Shown one piece after another: positions 1 to 11,699 of a stretch of 64,000 nucleotides of DNA. A program made the translations under genes and the position numbers. The stretch covers positions 1-64,000 of the forward strand of contig CANTFL010000108.1 in assembly GCA_947650285.1 (NCBI GenBank). Direction: 5' to 3'. Source of the DNA: Hyaloperonospora brassicae. Taxonomy: Eukaryota > Oomycota > Peronosporomycetes > Peronosporales > Peronosporaceae. Each line of letters opens with the position of its first letter. Within the stretch, counting starts at the first letter, position 1. The notes beneath the pieces were generated by a model, which worked only from the letters and a program-made list of their open reading frames with translations, searched no databases and was not told where the DNA came from.

Positions 1-2641
1 CATGATCACTTGCGATCTCATCGTGCACATCGAGTAATCGATCTGGTCTACAATCTGCTCATGTTGCCTCAGTTTTCGCATCGTCTTGGGTCGCCCCGAG
101 TTGCTCCATCAAATCCTCCTAGCGTTGTAAAGAGCCACATTGGCACCGCGCTGTATGGTCCCATCGAAATTCAACGACACCGCCAAAACGACAACCACAC
201 ATTTTTTCAGTGTCGATCCAATTGAATTCGAATGCGAGAGACAGGCGCATGGTGGATTGCACAGCAATAGTAGATGCCATTGTCGGGCTACGCTGGATCG
301 TCAGCGCATCACTTCCCTTTCGCAGAATGGATGTTGTGGCAAGACGCATCAAAAGATTTCAAATTGAGAAGTAAAATAGGAAAAGATACGCGGACACGTA
401 CAAATGGACTGGTGCATGCGTATATGTTGGTACCGAAGACGGTGGATCCGCCTCCAACCATTATTTGAAAGATACTATTTTTACTTCGGATCAAATTAGC
501 CAGGATTATATGTATGGACTCTTGATCAGGTTAATTATAGAGAAGATATATAGCAGATATACGTGGATGTGTAGGAAGAATCGTAGGCATGTATAAATTC
601 GGTAGTATAGTCACATCCGTCATATGTATACTACTTCTTGATTGATTGGTGGTTTCTGCTATACCTTAGGGTGTGCAGTTTTTTCTTGTTCATTTATTCG
701 GTGTATAAGTTTGACTGACTGACGTCTCAAATTATATTTTTATATAGACGCATTATGATTGAATATTGCTGTTATTGAGTTCTCTTATTTCTCACTTATA
801 TATATAGTAAATGGTGTTATGGTCATGTTGCTCTCATATGGCTAAGTTTTCAAAGCTTATCTTTTGCATGTTTTTTTATATTAAATAATGTGTATATGTT
901 TCTGGATCTGTATCTTCGCCAAATCTTGTTTGCATAATCGATTATATTGATATTAAATCGCCACGTCGGGAAAACATAAAAAAGCATTATATAGCACAGA
1001 AATGCCTCACGACATGGAAGAAAGAGAGATAAGAACGAGAGCTGAATTGCAGAGAAAATTAAATCTGCACTGATTTCGATATAGAAATCGACGAAGAATG
1101 TATCCTCTCCATACGAGATACGAAGCACACTTGATGGTCGGTGAATTGACTTTGATTATCATTCATTGTTGTCTAATATTTGATGCCAAGTTCTGGCTCT
1201 GTCCTAAAGTGATAATGAACACATTTGATTGTTTCATCGATAGATCGAGATAAAGACTTAAAATGTACGAGGGCAGTGCGGCTAATCCGCGATGCTTCGA
1301 CTGCTTATAAGCGTTGCGCCTGTGAATGTCTACATCGGTGATGCATTTTACTGATTTATTGTCACGTATACTCGGTTGATATATAGTTGTAGTATCTAGT
1401 GCTTTATATATTCTACAATACGACCAAACGTGTTGTTTTCGTGATGTCCGAGGCATTTTTAAATCACCCACATAAAAATGCACCGCTGATGTATACTGTA
1501 TAGCTAGATTTATGGCCTGGATCAAAAAAACAAATATCGACAGATTTGAGCTTGTGCGCAAAAGCTGTCGCTCATAATTACATTGAAACGGCATTTACAG
1601 AAATTCGTTATTGTTGAATAAGTTTTTCTGTATCCACTAATCGTTTATCACCATACAAGCTGTTGTCGCGCTAGTACCTTTGTCTCATGATACATAAAGT
1701 GTACGATACGAGTGTCTTCGTTCGATGTCCTGAGAGATACATGTCGCTCTGTTTAGATGTAACTTTAGCCAAGTCCTGACATATCATGCGGCATTCGCGA
1801 TGTGGACCGACGAGGCCGAGCTGCTACACTTGTAAGCATTATGTCCTTCACTGCAGAAAGTAGTATGGCGTCTATCCCTTATAGTGTTCTTACCGCAAAG
1901 TCCATATCAGTGAGAGCGATAAGGTGAAATACAAATAATTACGCCAACGACCCGCTTATATCCTGTCTAGCGGCAGTCAAATTACCGGTCAGGAATTACT
2001 AAATAACCATCCATATCAGCACCCACGTCACTAGCACCAGGACAGCCTCTTTTATGTCAATCCTTTAATGTCATCAGCATTGCGCGTTTTGTTAGCATTC
2101 GTCTACCTTGTCTTACCACTATCATCTACGTGAGCACCTGCAATAGCGCCAAAACAATCCCGTAAGCTCTCCACTATATTTTCTCCCCTTAATGTCGTTC
2201 GACCATTCCTCATCTCATGCTACCTGAATTCGTACCTCGAACATCATACACAACGTTGCGTGCGCGCCATGTATTGAGAGGCTATCTCATCTCATGTATA
2301 CGTAAACACGAAACCGCCAAGACGACAGCCACGGACTGTTGCAATTACATTGTCGGAAGAACCTAGTAGAAAAGAGATGAAGTCACGTGGCCTTACAACA
2401 GACTGACAAACAACGTGTTCGACAACGCTTAAAGCATCGATCCACCTTTCTCTTCTTGCAAACCGTCCGTCGGTGTGTACATAAAAGGCGTCAAAACTGA
2501 ATACTTAATCGACGAAATGATGGAGAAATGCGTGGACATATACAACTGGCACCAAACATGTGTTTTGGTCCGCTAAGTATACATCAGCAGTGGAGACCCG
2601 TTTTTGTGATCATATGATATCATGTTATATTGCTTGGTGCA
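1..2641. other. Gene-poor stretch, no recognised gene
   Basis: I see no coding region that I can support. The short open frames, up to 143 codons on the minus strand near 1163-1594, have no recognisable motif and lie in AT-rich sequence. The right edge is the 5' LTR of the Copia element at 2642. Some of this may be older transposon debris that I cannot identify by eye. Confidence 0.5.
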
Positions 2642-2953
2642 TGTTGACAAGGTACACCTTATCTACAGTATGTATTGATGGTTGCATACTTATTGGATAC
2701 GGTATTGGTAATCAGGTGTGACTTACTTTCGTGGGAACATAAGGGATGCGTATATGCGGTTTAGCTGTCAGCTGGTAAACGGATTACAAGACGATCACCA
2801 GGTGGTGATTAGAACGTAGGGACGGCCAATGTTTCTTGTACGATGAAAACATAGCGTATGTATCAGGCTTCGATGTAGCATGAATATCATGAGAACGAAG
2901 TACCTCGATCGATTGATCACTTCGATATTTGCCTTCGACCCTACATGTCAACA
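2642..2953 (+). repeat. 5' LTR of Copia element
   Basis: Begins TGTTGAC and ends GTCAACA, a perfect 7-bp terminal inverted repeat of the kind that bounds an LTR. It matches the 3' copy from 6265 with only scattered differences until about 2938. The last 15 bp are not matched in the 3' copy. Confidence 0.85.
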
Positions 2954-3108
2954 GCCTCAACGCTCAATCGCGTTTGTTCCCAGCTCGGAAGGCAAGTATA
3001 TCCGCCAAGCAATCCGAAGTCGTCCTGGGAAGTGACAATCACTTTCACTGAGAAATCTCCATGCGCATGACTCTGGCGTAGAAAGGAATACGGAAAAATG
3101 TTCAATAT

Positions 3109-3720
3109 GTGAAGGAATCGTACGAGATAGCTGATCGACGGTTGCTCAGCAATATGAAGACTCTAGGGCTGATCGCCCAAGGGATTGCATCAGAGCACAA
3201 CACTAAGATTCGGTCGTCCACCTCGTCTATCCATGCGTGGAATACGCTAAAGGACTTTTACAATCGGGCGGTGCTGCACAACCGTGTGTCGATGACCCAT
3301 CGAGTCCATGATTAAAAGCGGAAGGCGGAATGACGATGTCTAAGCACCTCGACAGCTTTAATGAAATGGTCGTGGGTCTACAGACACTAAACAAACCTCT
3401 GAATGAAGCTAGACAGTTGGTGATTCTGCCGGGCAGTCTTCCGAAGAAGTATGAGCTGATCTCCTTTATCGTGGAAAATTCCAAAGACTTCACGCTTATT
3501 GAGGTCAAGGAGAAGCTGCTGAAAGAATTTGGACTATTGGAGATGAAGGAAAGTCAAGAGCGTGCATTGAAGGTGACCCATGGAAGCAATTTCAGAAACT
3601 CGAAGAGCGCAAAAGATGCAAAGTGACATGGTCAAAGGGGGCACGGTTTAATGAAGAATGAAAGGCTTCAAAGGCAAGTGCTTCAAATGCAATCGAGTCT
3701 GGCATTTCAAGCGTGATTGA
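3109..3720 (+). pseudogene. Copia gag relic (UBN2-type) with broken zinc knuckle
   Basis: Two open segments (3109-3315 and 3330-3626, different frames) resemble a Copia gag polypeptide. The first has AWNTLKDFYN; the second has a helical stretch with PKKYELISFIVEN. A zinc knuckle follows at 3679-3720: C-x2-C-x4-H-x4, then a stop codon (TGA) exactly where the last cysteine (TGC) should be. A frameshift separates the two gag segments. The product would have been the nucleocapsid protein of the element. Confidence 0.85.
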
Positions 3721-3765
3721 CCCACCCGGAACGGCAATGGTGATGGTGATACCGAATTGCCGTAG

Positions 3766-5131
3766 GTGATCGATCAGCCGGTTTGGTCAGTGACTGATAG
3801 TGATGCGATGGCACACATGTCTCCGTATCACGACGAGTTCATTGGGTACAAAATATTTGCCAGCGGCATTAAAATGACCATTGCAAATGGTAATAAAATT
3901 CGAGTTGCCGGAAAGGGTGAAACACTCATGAAGGACACCGAAGCCAAACGGATACATGCGGCGGGAGCTCTGCACATTCCAGGTTTGGATCGACGATTGC
4001 TGTCCGTCGGCAAATTAGCTGATCGGGGCATGAGTGTTGAATATCATCAAGATTTATGGGTCCTTTGGAACAAGTCCAAGGCAGTGGCATTCGAACAGAA
4101 AATCGGCAAGACATACGTGCTGGAATGTCATCAAGACATGGCACAGTATGTGGAGTACGCTCAGGTTGAAGGTGAGTGGGAGCTATGGCATGCTCGAATC
4201 AGGCGTTCGAGAGAAGAAGTGCAGTCGGAACCGCAGCCAGCAGCGATGGGGATACCGATGATCAAGAAAGAGAAAGTCAAGAATTTGTGCGGTTACTGCA
4301 CGAAAGTCAAACTGAAGGTGGAGAGTTTACAATCGCAATCACTAACACGCACGTCAAGTGTGCTAGATCTTGTACACACGGACGTGATGGCCCAATGAAG
4401 ACAAAGTCAAAAGGTGATACTAAGTACGTGCTCACTTTTTGTGGACGACCACTCTCGGTATGTGATGGCGTAAGTATTGGTGAAGTTCAAGGAATTCAAG
4501 ACACTGTACGAATAACCGCGAAACGCCAGGGTCAAGTGCCTGCGTTCGGACAACGGATTGGAATTCGTGAACAAGGCGATGGACAAATACTGTACACCAA
4601 TGCCATCGTACACCAGAAAACGGTACCATACACCTTACAGCAAAATGGCGTGGCGGAACGAGGCCGCCGACCAATCATGAAGAAGACAAGATTAATGATA
4701 CACTTCACAGCTGTCTCGATGGATTGGTGGGCAGAAGCGGTCGACACAGCAGAGTATCTGATAAACCGGTCGACCGGCAGGGTACAAACAGGTACCTCAC
4801 CTTATGCAATGGGATTTCGGAGAAGCCGTACATGGAACACCTGCATGATTTCGGGTCGATGAGTTATGCACAAGTGGGAAAGAGTGAGCGTACCAAGTTG
4901 GTCCCGAAAGGGTACAAGTGTTTGTTTCTCGGGTACGCGGGAAATACCAAAGGGTACCGGGCATACGACTTGGACGCACACAAGCTGAAAGTTGTACGAT
5001 CAGTAAAGCTCGACCAACCAGAAGTCACTGGGATATATGACACATCGTCACCGAGAAACAAGACGATCACCCAGGTCATTGAAGATGAAGATGACACAAT
5101 CTATCCCAAATACGTAAAGGGACCTGCATAA
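3766..5131 (+). pseudogene. Copia protease/integrase relic
   Basis: The open stretch 3766-4398 begins near the protease active-site region, where the usual D-S-G-A reads DSDAM, so the catalytic glycine is replaced. It continues into a pre-integrase segment (LWHARIRRS) and stops at the start of the integrase core (DLVHTDVM). Integrase-like pieces continue in other frames to about 4800. From 4859 a segment with GYKCLFLGYAGNTKGYRAYD matches the Copia region between integrase and RT. Several frame changes and stops make it non-functional. Confidence 0.85.
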
Positions 5132-5487
5132 GATGAGCCAATGAAGTGTCCGGACGAGTCTGCTGAAGCCACCGAGGTGCGAGAAATGGACGACCAAGAC
5201 CCGTCCAGATTGGAGCTGACAGAGTGTCCAAGATTGAATGGCGACATGTTATTTCGACCTTGACCCGCTCGAGTGACTCGTAGTCAAGAGCCATTTCTTA
5301 TGCTTGAGAACGGACTAGAATCGGATGACGACGATGAAAATGACGCTCATTTATATCCACCATTCTTGAAGAGATTACGGTTTGACGATGACTGCCTGCT
5401 TGCTGAAGCAGTGCTAGCATATGCAGCAAACATTGCATACACTTCTGACGCTCCACGTACGTACCAAGAGTTCATTGTGAGTGATTG

Positions 5488-6180
5488 ATCAAAGCGGATT
5501 AACGCTATGGAAGAAGAACTGAAAGCGCACAAGGTGAACGGGTCTTGGTTTTTGTACGAAGAACCGAAAACGTACGACCGATCGGATGCCTAGTACACAT
5601 CATGACATGTACCCGCCCGGATGTGGCGTACATTGTGACGCAGTTGTCAACAACTCGTGGGCAATCCTGGACAACAGTACTGGAAAGTAGCTATACGGGT
5701 GCTGCGATGTCTTAAGACGACGCGAGACATCGGAATTATGTACGACCATACTGAGGGCAAGATCCTGGTGAACGCCTCCACGGGCGCTGACTGGGGTAGC
5801 AGCATCGATGATCGTAGATCTATCTCAGGCATCATGGTCATGATTGGAGGCGCACCAGCCGTGTACAAGTCAAGTTATCAACGAATAGAAACACTGAGTA
5901 CTGCTAAAGCGGAATGCATGGCACTAAATTTATGTACGCAGGAAGTTCGCTGGGTACGCTCGATGCTAAAGGACCTGGGACACGAGCAAGTGGGAGCAAC
6001 TGAAGTCTGGGAGGACAACCAAGGAAAATCTCATTGGCAAACAACGTCGGATACAACGCGCGCACAAGGCATGTCGACATTCGTCGTCACTTCATCCAAG
6101 AATATGTCGTGAATGATACGATATCAGTCAAGTACATCACGACTGAAGATCAAGTGATAATAACTGTATGCTGACGAAGT
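5488..6180 (+). pseudogene. Copia RT/RNase H relic with RT core deleted
   Basis: At about 5506 the RT start motif MEEELKAHKVNGSW is recognisable. By 5577 the sequence has jumped to the RNase H entry motif (GCLVHIMTCTRPDVAY). The RT fingers and palm, including the YVDD box, are therefore missing, which fits an internal deletion of several hundred base pairs. RNase H continues at 5657-6112 with the usual blocks (LSTAKAECMAL, EVRWVRSMLKDLG, WEDNQG), followed by the C-terminal tail in another frame. This copy depended on others for movement even before the stop codons built up. Confidence 0.88.
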
Positions 6181-6264
6181 CTTTGGGGACCAAGAGACTC
6201 AATTTTATGCGTGAAGCAAGTGGAGTCAAGATTGCAAGCACATCACAGGAGGGGTGAGTGGGAG

Positions 6265-6562
6265 TGTTGACAAGGTACATCGTATCTACATTATGAATTG
6301 TATGGTTGCATACTTATCGGATACGGTGTTGGTAATCAGGTGTGACTTACTTTCGTGGGAACATAAGGGATGCGTATATGCGGTTTAGCTGTCAGCTGGT
6401 AAACGGATTACAAGACGATCACCAGGTGGTGATTAGAACGTAGGGACGGCCAATGTTTCTTGTACGATGAAAACATAGCGTATGTATCAGGTTTCGATGT
6501 AGCATGGTTATCATGAGAACGAAGTACCTCGATCGATCGATCACTTCGATATTTGCCCTTGA
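6265..6562 (+). repeat. 3' LTR of Copia element, end missing
   Basis: Starts with the same TGTTGAC as the 5' LTR, directly after a purine-rich tract. It is largely identical to the 5' copy up to about 6562, then diverges before the expected GTCAACA terminus. The right end appears lost or replaced, so no target duplication can be read. Confidence 0.85.
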
Positions 6563-7600
6563 CTCAGCAGAGTATACTGTAAACCTTATATTACTAAGGG
6601 TTTTTTAAATCTGGGTAAAAGTAGAATGGCCACTGATATAAATGATACGTACGATCCTACAATTGCTTAGGAAGATATTGCGACTTAATTGTTGTGTTAT
6701 TAATCAGACGCATTGATCGTATCGTAACACGATCGATTGAGCATGTGCGGTTGATGGTCGCCTCGGATCGGATGTGATACCCGTCGGTAACATAATCTAT
6801 CACGATCATGTTGGTAAGCAAGTGCATTTACCACACGTAAATTCAGACCGTCCACGACGCGATCAAAATGTTCTAGCTTATTGCACGAAGACCGATAACG
6901 TTACTAATAAACCTTACTCGCTCACTTTCAAGGTGAAATGCTGCATCTTTAATCATATCGCAGCACTAACTTGTATTTCAAGTCGATCATCACACTGTCA
7001 GAGCGTACTATGTCCATTGCCCGATATTTACGACGCATGTGGCCACGACCTCATCAATTTCCTACCCCGAAACCTCTTATCGGCATTAAATCACCATCCA
7101 TGATCCCTCTCATCCATACCCCTATAAAATGCGATGATGAGCAACAACAAGCTAGCAGCACCGTTGACGACAGATGATTTGCGAATCAACGCAGAATCAT
7201 TCCATCACGGATCGAGCTTTAACGAAAGTACGACTGTTCGTATTGTGTGGCTTCAACTGATAGAATGGCGTGATAACCAGTGTTAGGGCAACATGGCTAT
7301 ATTGTGCTATCTAGGTTGACAAGTTGGAGACATGGCTTTACGTTCGCGGGTCCGCACCGATGTAAATGTGCAATTTGGCCCCGAGGGCAAGTGGAAAACA
7401 AGTAAAACTCAGGAATCACCGACGTGTGGTACACGTTGAGATCACATGTTTACTCGTACATCTAGTAAACTCTTTCTCCAGAGCTTTGGTATCTGTTCGC
7501 ATAGTAGATATCCTCGTTAGATTTCTTCATATCCATCTTAATTTAACTCGATAAATTCAATCATGGGGTTGATATGATATGTTGTAATCGTTTAAGTACA
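6563..7600. other. Intergenic, no recognised gene
   Basis: Lies between the Copia 3' LTR and the 5' fragment of the GH17 gene. An open frame at 6774-7103 has no motif that I recognise. The last few hundred bases may hold the original upstream region of the GH17 gene, but I could not pick out a convincing initiator motif. Confidence 0.45.
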
Positions 7601-7621
7601 TGTGTTTTTCCCGAAAATTAA

Positions 7622-7821
7622 ATGCCACTCACTCTGTCTATCCGCAATAGTCATGCTATCTGTTTTCTTTCCCTGCAACGAGTCCATGATGTCACACAGC
7701 CATCGTTTATCCTCATCATCGCCACTGCGGTTGCCGTCACTTCAGTCGACGCCAAACGACTTGACATGGGTGTCTGCTCCTCGTCATGGGTCTACCTGGC
7801 CATCAATTGGAATGTGATGCA
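7622..7821 (+). pseudogene. GH17 endo-1,3-beta-glucanase, 5' fragment (signal peptide and N-terminus)
   Basis: This is the N-terminal part of a secreted GH17 glucanase whose 3' part lies about 17 kb away at 24743-25487. An open frame from ATG 7622 includes a hydrophobic signal segment (FILIIATAVAVTSVDA), then the mature N-terminus KRLDMGVCSSSW and NWNVM. The reading stops one codon later at TAG, which is supplied by the inserted LINE. Joined to the distal fragment, the text reads in frame as [26 protein letters not shown], as expected for the family. A second ATG pair at 7686-7691 is out of frame with the signal segment, so the exact original start is uncertain. GH17 enzymes cleave beta-1,3-glucan in cell walls. 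I infer the split from frame continuity and the matching flanks. Confidence 0.82.
7811..7821 (+). repeat. LINE target-site duplication, left copy
   Basis: AATGTGATGCA here matches AATTTGATGCA at 24743-24753 in 10 of 11 positions. Both copies encode the same GH17 codons (N-[V/L]-M-H/Q). Removing everything between them restores the GH17 reading frame. Confidence 0.72.
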
Positions 7822-8237
7822 GTAGTTAAAAAGCTGAGAAATATATTTTGATTTGTGGACGACCTACTATATCCTGTAATCGGGCAGCAAAGTTACCGCG
7901 AAAACGACTACTTTATAAACTAGGTAGCACTAGTCCTCGGACAGTAGATCGTTTTCGCGTAGTATCTTGTCTCAATAACGTCAGGTTTCTTGTCTTCATT
8001 GCAGGTCCCTGTAAATCGTACTTTGCAGTGTGAGAAGCCTCCGGACAGTAGGTGACATCATTGGTGAGAAATTATGAATCCTCCGTGACAACACCTTGTT
8101 CGTAGGACGCTTGCACTCAAATATAAGCTGCTGTATCCATAGCGGTGTTTGCTAGTAGATCTGCCATTTTGTTGTAAGTGCGGTAATAGTGTCCTCAACT
8201 CGAGACGCCGATAACACTAGCCAAAGCGTATACTTCT

Positions 8238-10300
8238 CTAAACAAGCGCATTGAGTTTAGCTTGCGTGGAGGGTGTCGAGTTCAAAGATGAGAAAACATA
8301 GCGCACTGTCCCTAATGACATGAAGAGACGAGCATCCGTTTGTCTTCGCTTGTTGAAGGCCGTGCTCGATCCCCGAGTTTTCAGGTACATTGTTATTGAT
8401 ACCGGCAGAAAGATGAGCCACGATCGATACCCACATGACGCAAGTAGTGTGCGTCTATATGTGGAGTTGGACAATGACGGATCAAGCTCTGCCCGGACCC
8501 GGAGTCCCCCGGGACCCTCCGTCGAAAATAGGAGGTAAAGAACTCCAGGGCTCCGGTCTATAGGCAGCATGTGCATCGCAGGCGAATCATCGGAGCAGAG
8601 GTTAGTATCAGTCAATGCTGACCGTCTTTGCACAAAGCCTTGTCCGTCCCTGCCTATACCAGGCTGGTATATTGGTACACGTAACCGCATAACCGCCAGT
8701 CGAAGCACGGTCCAAGCCCAAGCTGTGTCCTCCTGAGTCAAAGAACTACCGTACATGCGGCGGAGGCGCTCGACTTAGATGGAATGTAGGGTCGTAGACA
8801 CGTCCAAACGCAACAGATTTCGAGCTGCTGGAAAGATTGCAGCCTGAGCCTCAGACAAATCCGCGCTTAAATCGAGAGATTGTATGACAGCACCCCATGT
8901 AGACTGCGGAATACCTGGAAGTTCCAAGACAAACACATAAACAGTCAGGTCGGTGTCTGAAAGAGCGCCAAGTGACCTCCATCTGTCAAGGAGATATTAA
9001 CAGTGGCGACATGCACTAACACAGGTTCAAAATATGTGGCTTGCCATCGCTGAACCAGCTGTCGCACACTCAGGGACGGACCACGACCTATCTTGGCAAG
9101 CTCAATTCCATAGTGGAAAGCTGTTACACTTCATTCGATACAGCTTCAGAGCGTTGGTCGGAAAGGGACACAAATCCGCTGGATATCTCGTCAATTAATA
9201 AATGGAGTACCAAACGTAAATGCGTAATTCCACGTTCGCTTCACGTTCATCAAAATGGCGAACGCCTTCTGCAAGGCGGCGGCTTGAGATCGTCTGTTTG
9301 AGTGTTTTGCGTCGCGGCTGCCATCGGCCCCTCCCGACCTAAATATGGACAATGCGTGAAGCGCCGAACGCGCGCCAAAGTGTATAAGTGTCTCAGCGAC
9401 CGTAAAAATGTCGTATTTACACGACGACATTGACGTCACGAGTCGCACTCGGCATTCCATACCCGTATCATGATGATTCAGCAATGTGCCGTCACGATTG
9501 AGCAACCAGTTATACAATCGGCGAACCTTCGTCGAAAACGCAATCAGTGACCCCTTTTAAAATGCCCAAATATGAGTGCTGGAAAATTTTACAAGAGGGG
9601 GATGTATAACGACCCGAAAAGCCGCCGTTTTGCCATTGATTGGGTTGCCCTGTCACACGTGGGTCAAAAACAGAAAATATAACTTTGCATAGTCGCTCAA
9701 GACAGTATATCGCCAAGATATTGCTTTCCTCGTACATAATATACTCCTTTCAAATTATTGGTCTGGCCGCGGAGTTGCAACGACATATCCTTGCGCGTAG
9801 AGTGCACCATCCATCATTGTTCAAATCGCCCCGATGACGCTACGTCAGCCCGCATATCGTCACGCAGCTTGGTATCAATTATCTGGCAACATTACTTGTG
9901 ACACTACCGTCGTCGTTATAGTCGACCTCGGCTCTCGATGAAAAAAGTTAGCTCGACGGTAGGTCTCCTAAATATCTCCTATGCGATCGTGTCGAGCCGC
10001 TGAGACCCCGACAATTTTAGATTTAGCCAACCAGGGAGACGCGCAAAATCCAGTATGCTTGTCCACCGTCCAACAGGGCGTGATGTAATCCGGTCCCGAC
10101 TCACCAGAGCCCCATAAACATCACCAGTCTGCAAATCGCGCAAAGATATAGTGGCAGCCCACCGACCGACGGCTGTCGCCGCCATGGTCATCAATTCCGT
10201 TTGCATACATGACACCGCTAATCTACCTTGCTGGATCGATAGTGCAGCCATCTCGAAGGCGATTTATGGCCGGGACTTCTTTTTATCACGTACACCCCAT
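8238..10300 (-). pseudogene. LINE ORF2 C-terminal region, degraded
   Basis: Downstream of the RT palm on the minus strand there are open stretches at 9979-10251, 9191-9517 and 8238-8756. These are the right place and orientation for the thumb and C-terminal domain of ORF2. I do not recognise a clear zinc-binding motif, so the call rests on position inside the LINE. Frames change repeatedly. The region 7822-8238 would be the 3' UTR. Confidence 0.5.
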
Positions 10301-11400
10301 ACAAATTACTGAATCAAATTGTTTGACCATGTAACTATGGACGAAAAAGGCCAACAAAGCCGTGTTAATAAGGTTATCTTGGTCACCACAACGGCACTGG
10401 CTACCCCAGGGCTTTGTTCCACCTGATGAGTCTTCTTAAAGACTATCTCAAGCCGGCCTTACCCAGAACGGATGCATTTAATACAATTTTCGACCACCAC
10501 AATCTGTTACCGACCGGAACACCAGAATACCTGCAAAATGCGCTGGAAGCTTGCAGACTGATGCCATAGGTGTCAAGCGGCTGATCGATCCCGCGAGAGT
10601 CGAGCTCATTGATCATCGATTTTGATTGATTAGTCCCGAGGCCATAATAGTTGGCAAAGCCGTCAAGAATAGGTACGACCGGTGTGATCGCAGACCGATC
10701 TTGAAGGTATACCGCAGTGTCGTCAGCTTATTTGATATTTTGAGCTCAGAAGTGCTTCATCCAGCCGTGAGTGGTAACCCGCGAATGTCTCTCCGTGCTT
10801 GGATCACCCTATCGACACTATCGAGATAGAGAGTAAAGAGCAGAGGCGCCAGGATACACGTTTCACGAGTGCCACAAAGAAAGAGTAAGCGACTGGAGCG
10901 GTACCCATTCAAAATCAATCAGCACGTCGTATCACGGAGTAATGACTCCATGACCGATACAAAAAAATTGAGGCGAAAAGCCAAACCATGAAAGCGCAGA
11001 AAGAAAATATGGACGTTGCATCGTGTTGTACGCCTAGGCAAAATTAAGATGCAGGACAATGAACCATGTACATCACTGTCCGAAGCTGTCGCTTGGCGTC
11101 TCGCCACAAAGATATCAAGAGACGTATATATTGATCGGCTCGGGGCAAAACCACTTTGAGCAGGAAGAACGCGATGCGACAGCATCGGCCGAACCCGAAA
11201 CAATCGAATTTTTAAAAACAACTTGTAGTCGCCGTTGAGCAGCGCGATCGGGCGACGACCAAGCGGCAAAGCGGAGGCCGACAATTTTTTTCTGAACATT
11301 GAATGTTCGCTTCGCCAAATGACGCCGGGATGACACTCCAATTTATCCATCTGGTGTAAACTGCAGCGAGTACAGCCGCGAGTCCAGACGCTTAATCCCT
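10300..11400 (-). pseudogene. LINE reverse transcriptase relic
   Basis: The minus-strand open segment 10919-11350 carries non-LTR RT signatures: RPIALLNGDYKLF (fingers) and PAQSGFAPSRSIYTSLD (the usual Q-x-G-F-x-P-G-R block). The catalytic box is at 10719-10730. It reads stop-A-D-D-T-A-V-Y-L, so the aromatic residue normally before ADD has become TAA. Further on, GVPVG is recognisable. In a live element this domain copies the RNA into the nicked target. Here it is interrupted several times. Confidence 0.92.
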
Positions 11401-11699
11401 GTAAAACGGGTTGATAAATTCATCCGGCCCCGCGAAGTTACCGCGTTGAAGCCGCATAAAAAGCCGCGCTCACATCTTCCGGATTAGTGTCAGACGTCAC
11501 GGCAGAGTCATCAACCCGGTTCGGCGGCGATGCCCTAGATTAAGGGCTGATATTGCGTCGAAACAAAAAAACGAGTCACAATATGCTTCCAGCCGTCAGC
11601 AACCTCACCAGCCAATACCTGAGGCCGGTTTGATCCATATGTTTCTTAACCTTCCAAATTTACGATGGTGATGTCCTGAAATTTAGTCAAAATCCGGGC

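Larger units (their letters stand above)
2642..6562 (+). mobile_element. Decayed Ty1/Copia LTR retrotransposon
   Basis: Two direct repeats of about 300 bp (2642 and 6265) bracket gag, protease, integrase and RNase H relics in Copia order (integrase before RT), all on the plus strand. A purine-rich tract (6248-6264) immediately precedes the 3' LTR, as expected for a polypurine tract. Many stop codons and frameshifts interrupt the coding region, and most of the reverse transcriptase core is missing. The copy cannot move by itself. I did not identify a primer-binding site after the 5' LTR. Confidence 0.93.

Noticed and set aside
1..370. Possible second Copia gag fragment on the minus strand
   Set aside because: Only vague resemblance in short frames; no zinc knuckle or LTR nearby.
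1163..1594. 143-codon minus-strand ORF
   Set aside because: No motif, AT-rich, no supporting context; consistent with chance.
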